Source: Polaromonas sp.
Lineage (GTDB): Bacteria; Pseudomonadota; Gammaproteobacteria; Burkholderiales; Burkholderiaceae_C
Assembly: GCA_013823635.1 (NCBI GenBank)
Contig: PNML01000008.1
Span: 1 to 59,280 of the forward strand
Direction: 5' to 3'
DNA: 59,280 nt
The notes beneath the pieces are model-generated. The model was not told where the DNA came from and searched no databases. It saw only the letters and a list, made by a program, of their open reading frames with translations. Shown here in pieces: positions 17,907 through 26,778 of the stretch. A program made the position numbers and the translations under genes. Within the stretch, counting starts at the first letter, position 1, and the number at the start of each line of letters is the position of its first letter.

Positions 17907-19439
17907 ATGAAAGTTCGCGCGCAAATCGCCATGGTGCTGAACCTGGACAAGTGCATCGGCTGCCACACTTGCTCGGTCACCTGCAAGAACGTCTGGACCA
18001 ACCGCCCGGGCATGGAGTACGCCTGGTTCAACAACGTCGAGACCAAACCCGGCATCGGCTACCCCAAGGACTGGGAAAACCAGGACCGCTGGAACGGTGG
18101 CTGGGTACGCAAGGCCGACGGCTCCATCGAACCCAAACAGGGGGGCAAATGGTCGTTGCTGATGAAAATTTTCAGCAACCCGAACATGCCCCAAATCGAT
18201 GACTACTACGAGCCGTTCACGTTCGACTACGACCACCTGCAGTCGGCCAAGGAGACCAAGGCACCGCCCACGGCCCGCCCGCGCAGCCTGATCACGGGCA
18301 AGCGCATGGAAAAAATCGAGTGGGGCCCGAACTGGGAAGAAATCCTGGGCGGTGAATTCAGCAAGCGCGGCAAGGACGCCAACCTGGCCAACTTCGACCA
18401 GATCCAGAAGGACATGGTCGGCCAGTTTGAAAACACCTTCATGATGTACCTGCCCCGTCTGTGCGAGCACTGCCTGAACCCGGCGTGTGTGGCCAGTTGC
18501 CCGTCCGGCTCCATCTACAAACGGGAAGACGACGGCATTGTGCTGATTGATCAGGACAAATGCCGGGGCTGGCGCATGTGCGTGAGCGGCTGCCCCTACA
18601 AAAAGATTTACTACAACTGGCAATCCGGCAAGGCCGAGAAATGCATCTTCTGCTACCCCCGCATCGAAGCGGGCCAGCCCACGGTGTGCAGCGAAACCTG
18701 TGTGGGCCGCATCCGTTACCTGGGTGTGGTGCTGTACGACGCCGACCGCATTGCCGAGGCCGCCAGCGTGCCCGACGAGAAAGACCTGTACCAGGCCCAA
18801 CTGGACATCTTCCTCAACCCCAACGACCCCAGGGTCATCGAGCAGGCCCGCAAAGACGGCATTCCCGACGCCTGGATGGCAGGCGCCCGCAACAGCCCTG
18901 TCTACAAAATGGCGATTGACTGGAAGGTGGCCCTGCCCCTGCACCCCGAGTACCGCACATTGCCCATGGTCTGGTACGTGCCACCACTGTCGCCCATCAC
19001 CTCGGCGGCCAACGCCGGCCACGTGGGGGTGAACGGCGAGTTGCCAGATTTGGCCGACATGCGCATTCCGCTGCAGTACCTGGCCAACCTGCTGACCGCA
19101 GGCGACACCGCTCCCGTCAAGCGCGCTCTGGAGCGCATGCTGGCCATGCGCGCTTTCCAGCGCAGCAAGCATGTGGACGGTCTGCAGAACCTGGCCGTGC
19201 TGGAGCAAGCTGGGTTGACCTTGGCACAGGTGGAAGAGATGTACCACGTGATGGCCATTGCCAACTACGAAGACCGCTTCGTCATCCCCAGCAGCCACCG
19301 CGAATACGCTGAAAACGCCTTTGACCTGCGCGGTGGCTGCGGCTTCTCGTTTGGCAACGGCTGCTCCGAAGGGGCCTCCGACACCAGCCTGTTCGGCGGC
19401 TCCAAGCGCCGGACCATCCCCATTCAGTCGGTCGTTTGA
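17907..19439 (+). CDS. narH: Respiratory nitrate reductase beta subunit NarH
   Basis: 510 aa. Four cysteine groups bind the FS1-FS4 clusters: CIGCHTCSVTC (C16, C19, C22, C26), CEHCLNPACVASC, CRGWRMCVSGC and CIFCYP followed by CSETC. The Trp in CRGWRMC replaces a cysteine, which marks the [3Fe-4S] cluster of NarH. It carries electrons from NarI hemes to NarG. ATG at 17907 follows AAGGAG. The TGA overlaps a TTG codon of the narJ frame but the likely narJ start lies 18 nt after the stop. Confidence 0.97.
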   Translation: MKVRAQIAMVLNLDKCIGCHTCSVTCKNVWTNRPGMEYAWFNNVETKPGIGYPKDWENQDRWNGGWVRKADGSIEPKQGGKWSLLMKIFSNPNMPQIDDYYEPFTFDYDHLQSAKETKAPPTARPRSLITGKRMEKIEWGPNWEEILGGEFSKRGKDANLANFDQIQKDMVGQFENTFMMYLPRLCEHCLNPACVASCPSGSIYKREDDGIVLIDQDKCRGWRMCVSGCPYKKIYYNWQSGKAEKCIFCYPRIEAGQPTVCSETCVGRIRYLGVVLYDADRIAEAASVPDEKDLYQAQLDIFLNPNDPRVIEQARKDGIPDAWMAGARNSPVYKMAIDWKVALPLHPEYRTLPMVWYVPPLSPITSAANAGHVGVNGELPDLADMRIPLQYLANLLTAGDTAPVKRALERMLAMRAFQRSKHVDGLQNLAVLEQAGLTLAQVEEMYHVMAIANYEDRFVIPSSHREYAENAFDLRGGCGFSFGNGCSEGASDTSLFGGSKRRTIPIQSVV

Positions 19440-19456
19440 CCCGTCAGGACATTGCC

Positions 19457-20134
19457 ATGAAAAACAACCGTTACACCCTGCGGGCCTTGGCCCGTCTGCT
19501 GGCCTACCCCGATGCGCAGTTGCGCGCTGAACTCCCCGCGCTGGTCGACGTGCTGGACGACGAGGCTGCGGTGCCCGCTGCCCGCCGTGCCGAGCTGCGT
19601 GCCCTGGCCACGGAGCTGCAACGCACCGATCCGCTGGAAGTGGAAAGCCACTACGTGGAAACCTTTGACCGTGGACGCGCCACCTCCCTGCACCTGTTCG
19701 AGCACGTGCACGGTGACTCCCGCGACCGTGGCCCCGCCATGATCGACTTGGTCCAGACCTACGAAAAAGCGGGCATGTTCCTGGGACCAGAAGAACTGCC
19801 CGACCACCTGTGTGTGGTGCTCGAGTTCGCCTCGACCCAGCCACCCCACCTGGCCAAGTCGTTTCTGGGGGAGATGGCTCACATTTTGAATGCGGTGTTC
19901 AGCGCCCTGCTCAAGCGGGATAGCCGCTACGCCACCGTCCTGGCGGCGGTGCTGGAGCTGGCCGGTCACAAGGCACAAGCGGTGCCGTTCGAAGCGGACG
20001 AATCCATGGACGACAGCTGGGCAGAGCCCGAGGCATTTGGTGGCTGCAGCACACGGGGCCAGGCCAAGCCCGGTGAGGCCCAGCCCATTCACATCGTTCG
20101 CAAGACCGCTGCAGCCCCCCGGATGGCCGCGTGA
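19457..20134 (+). CDS. narJ: Nitrate reductase assembly chaperone NarJ
   Basis: 225 aa. It begins NNRYTLRALARLLAYPD, the usual opening of NarJ/NarW, and keeps the ETFDRGRATSLHLFEHVHGDSRDRG region (ETFDRGRATSLHLFEHV, then GDSRDRG) that contacts apo-NarG. NarJ is a cytoplasmic chaperone needed for cofactor insertion and membrane docking, and is not part of the final enzyme. ATG at 19457 is chosen for the AGGA motif eight bases upstream; an earlier TTG at 19436 would overlap narH. The C-terminal 45 residues are rich in Glu, Ala and Pro and probably disordered. Confidence 0.93.
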   Translation: MKNNRYTLRALARLLAYPDAQLRAELPALVDVLDDEAAVPAARRAELRALATELQRTDPLEVESHYVETFDRGRATSLHLFEHVHGDSRDRGPAMIDLVQTYEKAGMFLGPEELPDHLCVVLEFASTQPPHLAKSFLGEMAHILNAVFSALLKRDSRYATVLAAVLELAGHKAQAVPFEADESMDDSWAEPEAFGGCSTRGQAKPGEAQPIHIVRKTAAAPRMAA

Positions 20135-20207
20135 GCCGCAGCACCCACTTGTGTTCCCTGCCGTCTGAGCCGGTGCACCCCACTCCAGCGGCATACAGGA
20201 GACTTTC

Positions 20208-20939
20208 ATGAACTACGTCAACAATTTTCTCTTCGGCTACTACCCCTACATCTGCCTCACGGTGTTTTTGCTGGGCAGCCTGCTCCGCTTTGACCGCGAC
20301 CAGTACACCTGGAAAAGCGACTCGTCCCAACTGCTGCGCGCCGGCCAACTTCGCTGGGGCAGCAACCTGTTTCACATCGGCATTCTGTTCCTGTTTTTTG
20401 GTCACACCGTGGGCATGCTCACGCCCCACTTCGTCTACGAACCGTTCATGACCGCCGGCGCCAAACAGCTGATGGCCATGGTGTCCGGTGGCCTGTTTGG
20501 GTTGCTGGGGTTCATTGGTGTGTCGCTGCTGCTGCACCGCCGCCTGAGCGATGAGCGCATCCGCATCAACAGCAAGACCAGTGACATCGTGCTGCTGTGG
20601 TTGCTGTGGGCGCAGTTTGCCCTGGGTCTGGCCACCATTCCCCTGTCGGCCCAACACCTGGACGGCGGCATGATGATGAAACTGGCCGAATGGGCACAGC
20701 GCATCGTGACCTTCCGCGCCGGTGCACCCGAGTTGCTGGCCGAGGCTGGCCCAGTGTTCAAGGCCCACATGTTCCTGGGCATGTCCATTTTCCTGATCTT
20801 CCCATTCACCCGGCTGGTGCACGTGTGGAGCGGTTTTGCCACCGTGGCCTACCTGTCACGCCCCTACCAGGTGGTTCGCAGTCGCCGTGTGGGCATGACA
20901 CCCAGCACACCCCTGAGCCAGCGCGGCCCCTCCGCCTGA
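20208..20939 (+). CDS. narI: Respiratory nitrate reductase gamma subunit NarI (cytochrome b)
   Basis: 243 aa with five membrane helices. The four heme ligands of E. coli NarI are at identical positions: His56 and His66 (LFHIGILFLFFGHTVG), His187 (FKAHMFLGM) and His205 (RLVHVWSG). NarI oxidises quinol at the periplasmic face and feeds electrons to NarH, which makes the enzyme proton-motive. AGGAG precedes ATG 20208 by nine bases. The 73-nt gap after narJ holds nothing recognisable. Confidence 0.96.
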   Translation: MNYVNNFLFGYYPYICLTVFLLGSLLRFDRDQYTWKSDSSQLLRAGQLRWGSNLFHIGILFLFFGHTVGMLTPHFVYEPFMTAGAKQLMAMVSGGLFGLLGFIGVSLLLHRRLSDERIRINSKTSDIVLLWLLWAQFALGLATIPLSAQHLDGGMMMKLAEWAQRIVTFRAGAPELLAEAGPVFKAHMFLGMSIFLIFPFTRLVHVWSGFATVAYLSRPYQVVRSRRVGMTPSTPLSQRGPSA

Positions 20940-20969
20940 GCACCGCCAGAAGAAGAGGATTTTTTCACC

Positions 20970-21803
20970 ATGAACACCAGCACCATCCAGGGCTGCGGCA
21001 GCGCAGGCTGCCAATGTACGGGGCAAGCACCGTCATCCGTCGCCAGCATCAACGGCATTGCGCTCCATGCGCCAGACGAGCAGCCCGACGCCCAGGCCCT
21101 GCGCGAGCTGGCTTGGACAGAACTGCTGAGGCAACGCGCGGTGCAGACCGGTCTGCTGCCCCGCGCCAACGTGCTGGTGGCCCCCACCCTGTCCGCCGAA
21201 GAGCGCACCGTCATTGAAAACATGCTGGACGCGGCGGTGACCACCATGCAGCCCACCGACGAGGAGTGCCGCCGCTACTACGAGGCCCACAAGGAGCAGT
21301 TCATCGTGGGGCAGGCATTGCACGTGCGGCACATCCTGTTCGCGGTCACGCCGGGCGTCAACGTGCATGCACTGACCCTGCGGGCCGAGTCGGCCTTGCT
21401 GGAGCTGTCCCGCAAGGAGGTGGCCCCTCAGCGGTTTGAGCAACTGGCCCAGGAGTTGTCCAACTGCCCGTCCAGCGCCCAGGGTGGGGACCTGGGGTGG
21501 GTGACACGCGACGAATGTGCCCCCGAACTGGCCAACGAGCTGTTCCAGCAGACCGACATCCGTTGCGGCATGGGCATTCACCCCCGGTTGATACACACCC
21601 GTTTTGGCTTCCACATCATCGAGGTGCTGGGACGGCGCAAAGGCAAGTTGCCGCTGCTGAGCGAAGTGCGAGATCAGGTGGCCAGCCGCTTGGCTCTGCA
21701 GTCCCGGGCCACCGCATTGCGCCAGTACATGCGTTTGCTGGTGGGGGCGGCGAACATTGAAGGTTTGGAGCTGGAGGGCGCAGAATCCCCCTTGGTCCAG
21801 TGA
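20970..21803 (+). CDS. Parvulin-type peptidyl-prolyl isomerase of the nar operon
   Basis: 277 aa. The parvulin (PpiC/rotamase) domain spans about residues 115-220, with LHVRHILFAVTPG, a central ELSNCPSSAQGGDLGWV and the closing RFGFHIIEVLGR strand. A Cys-rich start, CGSAGCQC at residues 9-16, and a helical NifM-like part precede it. There is no signal peptide, so it acts in the cytoplasm. A PpiC-type gene also follows narI in Pseudomonas aeruginosa, so a role in nitrate reductase maturation is likely, though unproven. Spacing to narI is 30 nt. In that species moaA1 follows; here nrdJ does. Confidence 0.85.
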   Translation: MNTSTIQGCGSAGCQCTGQAPSSVASINGIALHAPDEQPDAQALRELAWTELLRQRAVQTGLLPRANVLVAPTLSAEERTVIENMLDAAVTTMQPTDEECRRYYEAHKEQFIVGQALHVRHILFAVTPGVNVHALTLRAESALLELSRKEVAPQRFEQLAQELSNCPSSAQGGDLGWVTRDECAPELANELFQQTDIRCGMGIHPRLIHTRFGFHIIEVLGRRKGKLPLLSEVRDQVASRLALQSRATALRQYMRLLVGAANIEGLELEGAESPLVQ

Positions 21804-21839
21804 CCAAACCTTGCAACCGGCCGCCCACACGCGGCAACC

Positions 21840-24278
21840 ATGACCATGAAACGTGAACACGCACACCGGGTACCGGCCAGCAGCCAACCCATCAGCCAGG
21901 ATGTCCTGAACGAAAAATACCTCAAGCCCGGAGAGCAGGGGCTGGAGGACCTCTACCAGCGCGTGGCCCGCGCACTGGCCTCGGTGGAGGCCGAGGCGGA
22001 CAGACCCGCCTGGGAGTCACGTTTTTTGGCCAACCTGCACGCGGGCGCGATCGGGGCCGGGCGCATCATGAGCGCTGCGGGCACCGGCATACAGGCCACG
22101 CTCATCAACTGCTTTGTGCAACCCGTGGGCGACTGCATCCAGGGGACCGACAGCGACGGCTACCCGGGCATCTACGAAGCCCTGCGCGAGGCGGCTGAAA
22201 CCATGCGCCGTGGCGGCGGCGTGGGGTACGACTTTTCCCGCATCCGCCCCAAGGGGGCCGAGGTCAAGGGCACGGCCTCCATGGCGTCCGGGCCGTGCAG
22301 CTACATCAATGTGTTTGACCAGTCGTGCTCCACGGTCGAGAGCGCAGGCGCCCGACGTGGCGCCCAAATGGGGGTGCTGCGCATCGACCACCCCGACGTG
22401 CTGGAGTTCATCACGGCCAAACGCACACCCGGGAGGTGGAACAACTTCAATGTGTCGGTGGGCGTGACCGACGCCTTCATGCACGCGCTCGACCAGGAAC
22501 AGGCCTGGGAGCTGGTGCACCGCGCACCGCCCGGTGCCGGCCTTCGCCAACAGGGCGCCCACCAACGTGCCGATGGCCTGTGGGTCTACCGCACACTGCC
22601 CGCCCGGGAACTATGGGACACCGTCATGCGGTCGGCCTACGACTTTGCCGAGCCCGGCATTCTCTTTCTGGACCACATCCACCGCGACAACAACCTGAAT
22701 TACTGCGAAGGCATCGCCGCCACCAATCCGTGCGGGGAACAACCCCTGCCACCCTACGGTTGCTGCGACCTCGGACCCATCATCCTGCCCCGCTTCGTGC
22801 GCCACCCCTTTGGGTTTGGCGGGATGTCGTCATTCGACTTCAAGGCATTCGAACAGGCCGTGGCATTGCAGGTGCGCGCACTCGACAACGTGCTGGATCT
22901 CACGTTCTGGCCACTGCCACAGCAGCGGGAAGAAGCGCAGGCCAAGCGGCGGATTGGCGTGGGTTTCACGGGCATGGGCAACACCTTGACCATGCTGGGT
23001 TTGCGCTACGACCGGGACGATGGCCGCGCCATGGCCGCGCGCATTGCCGAATGCATGCGCGACGCGGCCTATGCCGCGTCCGTGCAGTTGGGCCAGGAAA
23101 AAGGGGTGTTCCCCCGCTTTGATGCCGAGCGCTACCTGGCCCCTGGCACATTTGCCAGCCGCTTGCCCGAGGCACTGAAAGCCGCCATTCGGGCCCATGG
23201 CCTGCGCAACAGCCATTTGTTGTCCATCGCCCCCACCGGCACCGTCAGCCTGGCGTTTGCCGACAACGCATCCAACGGCATCGAGCCCCCCTTCTCGTGG
23301 GTGTATCGGCGCAAGAAGCGCGAATCGGACGGCACCACCACCGAGTACAACGTGGAAGACCACGCCTGGCGCGTGTACCGCGAGCAGGGTGGTGACGTCG
23401 ACCAGTTGCCCGAGTACTTTGTGTCGGCCCTGTCCATGGCGGCGAGTGATCACATCGCCATGATGGAGGTGGTGCAGCCGTTTGTGGACACCGCCATTTC
23501 CAAAACGGTCAATGTGCCCGCCGACTACCCTTACGAGGATTTCAAAGGCTTGTACCGGCAAGCCTGGGGCGCCCACCTCAAGGGTTTGGCCACCTACCGG
23601 CCCAACGCCATTCTGGGCTCCGTGCTGGAGACCACCCCTGCCGAAAAAGAAAAAACAGTAGCGAACAATATAGACCTGATGAGCGCTGTGGTCGAAAAAC
23701 GTCCAAAAGGCGGTTTGCCAGCGGTGGTGGAGAAGATCGAATACTGGACACACGAGGGCCACAAAACGCTCTACCTGGTGGTGTCATTCCTGCCCATGGA
23801 TGGGGCCGACGGTCAATCCACGGTGCAGCGGGCCATCGAGTTTTTCATGCCGGTGGGGCAAAGCGGCGAGTCACAGCAATGGGTCACCGCCAGCATGCGA
23901 CTGTTGTCGCTGGCCGCGCGCGGCGGCTTCCTGGCCAGGGCGCTGAACGACATGCGCAAGGTGGCCTGGGACCGTGGACCGGTGCGCCTGGGACTGCACA
24001 CCAAGGCCGACGGCACGGCCGTGCCCATGTGGCACGACTCTGAGGTGGCGGCCATCGCCTATGCCATCCAGCAAATCATTGCCCGCCGCAACACGGACAC
24101 GGCTGCCGAGCCAACCCCGTCCTGGGGAAGCTCCACCATGGCGAGCCCCGCAGGCGGTGTGGTCAGCTTGCCCGTGATGGCCGGCAAGAAATGCCCCGAG
24201 TGCGGGGCACACGCCGTGATCCGCAAGGACGGTTGCGATTGCTGCACCCAGTGTGGTTACCTGGGCACCTGCGGGTAA
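21840..24278 (+). CDS. nrdJ: Class II (adenosylcobalamin-dependent) ribonucleotide reductase
   Basis: 812 aa. Core motifs of class II RNR are present: LINCFVQPVGDCI (redox Cys91), SCSTVESAGARRGAQMG, AATNPCGEQPLPPYGCCDLG with thiyl-radical Cys298 and Cys308/309, and SIAPTGTVSLAFADNASNG. No N-terminal ATP-cone is seen. A C-terminal TSCPD-like domain ends in a Cys ribbon (KKCPECGAH ... DGCDCCTQCGYLGTCG) used to re-reduce the active site. It makes dNTP precursors with or without oxygen, fitting nitrate respiration. ATG 21840 or 21846 are both possible starts. Residues about 605-617, in the linker before the last domain, are encoded by a dispersed repeat copy. Confidence 0.9.
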   Translation: MTMKREHAHRVPASSQPISQDVLNEKYLKPGEQGLEDLYQRVARALASVEAEADRPAWESRFLANLHAGAIGAGRIMSAAGTGIQATLINCFVQPVGDCIQGTDSDGYPGIYEALREAAETMRRGGGVGYDFSRIRPKGAEVKGTASMASGPCSYINVFDQSCSTVESAGARRGAQMGVLRIDHPDVLEFITAKRTPGRWNNFNVSVGVTDAFMHALDQEQAWELVHRAPPGAGLRQQGAHQRADGLWVYRTLPARELWDTVMRSAYDFAEPGILFLDHIHRDNNLNYCEGIAATNPCGEQPLPPYGCCDLGPIILPRFVRHPFGFGGMSSFDFKAFEQAVALQVRALDNVLDLTFWPLPQQREEAQAKRRIGVGFTGMGNTLTMLGLRYDRDDGRAMAARIAECMRDAAYAASVQLGQEKGVFPRFDAERYLAPGTFASRLPEALKAAIRAHGLRNSHLLSIAPTGTVSLAFADNASNGIEPPFSWVYRRKKRESDGTTTEYNVEDHAWRVYREQGGDVDQLPEYFVSALSMAASDHIAMMEVVQPFVDTAISKTVNVPADYPYEDFKGLYRQAWGAHLKGLATYRPNAILGSVLETTPAEKEKTVANNIDLMSAVVEKRPKGGLPAVVEKIEYWTHEGHKTLYLVVSFLPMDGADGQSTVQRAIEFFMPVGQSGESQQWVTASMRLLSLAARGGFLARALNDMRKVAWDRGPVRLGLHTKADGTAVPMWHDSEVAAIAYAIQQIIARRNTDTAAEPTPSWGSSTMASPAGGVVSLPVMAGKKCPECGAHAVIRKDGCDCCTQCGYLGTCG
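23653..23691 (+). repeat. Dispersed repeat copy inside nrdJ
   Basis: An AT-rich island in an otherwise GC-rich gene. TAGCGAA starts at 23659 and GCGCTG begins exactly 24 bases later, the same spacing as in the other copies. It is read in frame as part of the linker between the catalytic domain and the C-terminal TSCPD-like domain. Confidence 0.4.
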
Positions 24279-24285
24279 CGCTGTC

Positions 24286-25614
24286 ATGGCCCCCACACCG
24301 CCCGCGCCGGCGCGGCGCCTCCCACCCGGCGCTGCAGCGCCCTCGCCACCGCCATCTGCGGGATGGCGGTGGCAGGCGCTGTTGTGGGCACCGCATCGGT
24401 TGGGCTTTTTCATGGCCGTGTTGCTGCTGTTGATCGCCAGCGGTTGGTGGGCAGGTGTGCAGTTGGACCGGATCGGTTGGGGCCCAGGGCTGATGCCCGC
24501 GGTGTCACCCAGCCTCGTCCATGCGGCGGTGATGACCTTCGGGTTCATGCCTTTGTTCTTTGCGGGTTTTCTGTTCACGGCCGGACCCAAATGGTTGGGG
24601 GTGGCAGGGCCACCAGCTCGACAAATCTTGCGTCCGTTGGTGTTTCAGTTGGTCGGCTGGGTGGGATGGCTGGTCGGAGCACACGTCGGTGCTCCCCTGT
24701 CGGTGGTGGGCGGCGTGTTGGCCACACTTGGGTTGGTTTGGATGTATGGGCAATTCTGGCGCCTGATCTTGGCGAGCCCTGCCGCAGACAAACTGCACGC
24801 CAAGGCCGTTGGTTGGGCGGGTGCTGTGGGCGCGCTCAGCTTGCTGTCACTCACCGTCTCGACGGCCATCGGTCAGGTGGACGTGGCGCTGGCTTTCGCC
24901 AAAACCGGCTTGTGGGGGTTTGTGGTGGTCACGTTTGTGGCGGTGCTTCACCGCATGCTGCCCTTCTTCACCTCCAGCGCATTGCCCTTCATTGACGCAT
25001 GGCGCCCTTTTTGGGTGTTCTGGTTCCTGCTCGGGGTGGTGGCCTTGGAGCTGACCGCCGTGTGGGTGCCGCTGTGGACCCCTGACACTGCCACAGAAGG
25101 CGTGAGGAGTCCACGCGCCTGGATGTTGTTTCTCGGGCTGGGTGAGCTGGCCGCCGGGAGCGTGGTCGCGTGGCTGGCGGTGGTCTGGGGCCTGGTGCAG
25201 AGCCTGAAGATCCGGCTGCTGGCGATGCTTCACTTGGGCTTTCTTTGGTTGAGCCTGGCCCTGATGCTCTCCGGAGCCTCTCAACTGCTGGGGCTGCGTC
25301 TGGGCATACCGGTACTTGGATTGGGTGCGCTGCACGCTTTGACCATGGGTTTTCTGGGCTCACTGATGCTGGCCATGGTGACCCGTGTGTCTTGCGGCCA
25401 CAGTGGACGCACCTTGGTGGCAGACAACCGTGTGTGGGCGCTGTTCTGGTTGCTGCAGGTGGCGGTTCTGCTTCGCATTGCCTCGGCACTCCCTGCCGTG
25501 CCGGTTTGGGGCCTGGCGCTGTCTGCCTGCCTGTGGGCACTGTTGATGGGCGCCTGGGGCATGCCCCTGCTGCGCTGGTATGGGCAAGCCAGGGCCGACG
25601 GACGCCCAGACTGA
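24286..25614 (+). CDS. nnrS: NnrS-family heme/copper membrane protein
   Basis: 442 aa, about 12 hydrophobic helices. Family hallmarks are visible: WRWQALLWAPHRLGFFMAV near the start, SLVHAAVMTFGFMPLFFAGF in the second helix pair, VLHRMLPFFTSSA, and LGALHALTMGFLGSLMLAMVTRVS (parts LGALHALTMGFLGS and MLAMVTRVSCGHSG). NnrS proteins are linked to denitrification and protect against nitrosative stress. ATG 24286 lies eight bases after the nrdJ stop. An upstream in-frame Val start at 24253 would overlap nrdJ. Position after the nar genes suggests co-expression under nitric oxide or nitrate. Confidence 0.9.
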   Translation: MAPTPPAPARRLPPGAAAPSPPPSAGWRWQALLWAPHRLGFFMAVLLLLIASGWWAGVQLDRIGWGPGLMPAVSPSLVHAAVMTFGFMPLFFAGFLFTAGPKWLGVAGPPARQILRPLVFQLVGWVGWLVGAHVGAPLSVVGGVLATLGLVWMYGQFWRLILASPAADKLHAKAVGWAGAVGALSLLSLTVSTAIGQVDVALAFAKTGLWGFVVVTFVAVLHRMLPFFTSSALPFIDAWRPFWVFWFLLGVVALELTAVWVPLWTPDTATEGVRSPRAWMLFLGLGELAAGSVVAWLAVVWGLVQSLKIRLLAMLHLGFLWLSLALMLSGASQLLGLRLGIPVLGLGALHALTMGFLGSLMLAMVTRVSCGHSGRTLVADNRVWALFWLLQVAVLLRIASALPAVPVWGLALSACLWALLMGAWGMPLLRWYGQARADGRPD

Positions 25615-25740
25615 ACGGGAATCATCACAAAGGACGGCCCGGCATACTTCCTTTGGCGCATGGTCAAACCCGCACCCAACGCATAAACTGCACCTAACTT
25701 TTGTTTGACACGGGTCGCCTGCGCGGCTGCCAATGCGCCC

Positions 25741-26391
25741 ATGACACACCTGCCCCCGGAACCGTTTCAGCCCCTAGCCCAAGTGGCACAGGAGCTGATC
25801 CATACCCGGCAAACCATTTTGCCCAAGCGATTGCTGTCGCCCGGCCCCGACGCCAAGGAGTTGCAAACCATCCTGGCAGCGGCTGCCGCTGCCCCAGACC
25901 ACGGGCAGTTGTTGCCCTGGCGTCTGGTGCTGGTGCCCGAGGGCCAACGCCCCGCATTGGCCGCCGCATTTGAACGGGCGCTTCATGAACGCGACCCCGC
26001 AGCCACCGAAGGGCAAAGGGCTCAGGCGCGCGAGAAAGCCTTTCGCGCCCCAGTCCTGCTGCTGCTGGTGGTGGATGCGCTGTCCGGTGATGGTGACATT
26101 GACCTGAATGAACGGCTGATTTCTGCCGGTTGCGCCGTTCAAAACGTTCTGCTGATGGCCACAGCTCTGGGTTTCGGATCCGCCCTCACCAGCGGCAAGG
26201 CACTCAAGTCCAGTGGTTTGCGGCAGTTATTTGGACTGCAACCGCACGAGCATGCGCCTTGCTTCATCAGCGTGGGGACGGCACACACCCGCAAACCCGC
26301 GCGCATCCGTCCCGCCACATCTGACTACGTTCGCACACTGGGACATCCACCTTCACCGCGTCATCTGCACCATGAACATCACCAACTTTGA
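25741..26391 (+). CDS. Nitroreductase-family protein
   Basis: 216 aa. It has the nitroreductase fold pattern: an early helix with Arg (HTRQTILPKR), AAAAAPDHGQLLPWRLVLV for FMN contact, and SAGCAVQNVLLMATALGFGSAL in the core. It matches the YdjA-like single-domain type. A reductase using NAD(P)H and FMN is expected, but the substrate is unknown. The C-terminus is rich in His (PRHLHHEHHQL). Its last 20 bases overlap the next gene in another frame, which couples the two translations. No strong promoter was seen in the 126-nt gap after nnrS. Confidence 0.85.
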   Translation: MTHLPPEPFQPLAQVAQELIHTRQTILPKRLLSPGPDAKELQTILAAAAAAPDHGQLLPWRLVLVPEGQRPALAAAFERALHERDPAATEGQRAQAREKAFRAPVLLLLVVDALSGDGDIDLNERLISAGCAVQNVLLMATALGFGSALTSGKALKSSGLRQLFGLQPHEHAPCFISVGTAHTRKPARIRPATSDYVRTLGHPPSPRHLHHEHHQL

Positions 26392-26776
26392 CGATCTCCT
26401 CCTGGCTGCCCGGGCGCAGCCCACACCGCAGCGACTCTTGTTTGTGTTTGCGGGGATTGAATTGCCGGCGGACGCCACAGCGGCGCAGCGTGCCAGCTTT
26501 GAGCGCGGCGAAGGTGGCGCCCTTGTGCCGCTCATGTGCGTCGACAAAAGCCCGGATGACATCCAGACGTTTGAGGAGTTGACCGAGGAAGCCGCTGCAT
26601 TTGGCAAGCCCTGGGGCATGGTGTTCGCGTCGGCGATGTCCGGCCCCCTGGGCTTACCACCCCGGAGCGAAGATGCCGACGAGCCACTCAAGCTGATGGT
26701 CGACGCCATCAAACAAGGGCAGTTGAACAACCTCATTCCCTTCAACCCCAGAGGACAAGCGGTGCGATTGGGGTAA
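26372..26776 (+). CDS. Small conserved-looking protein, function unknown
   Basis: 134 aa, not assigned to a known domain. It starts MNITNFDDLLLAAR, then a strand-like QRLLFVFAGIELPAD, a single Cys in LVPLMCVDKSP, an acidic helix FEELTEEAAAFG, and the strand WGMVFASAM. There is no signal peptide or membrane segment. Similar small proteins in Burkholderiales may carry a misleading ribonucleotide reductase label; this is from memory and uncertain. It overlaps the nitroreductase gene by 20 nt and ends two bases before the hemerythrin ATG, so all three are probably translated together. Confidence 0.7.
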   Translation: MNITNFDDLLLAARAQPTPQRLLFVFAGIELPADATAAQRASFERGEGGALVPLMCVDKSPDDIQTFEELTEEAAAFGKPWGMVFASAMSGPLGLPPRSEDADEPLKLMVDAIKQGQLNNLIPFNPRGQAVRLG

Positions 26777-26778
26777 AC

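Noticed and set aside
25700-25735. Promoter from TTGACA at 25705-25710 before the nitroreductase gene
   Set aside because: The -35 is good but no acceptable -10 lies 16-19 nt downstream.
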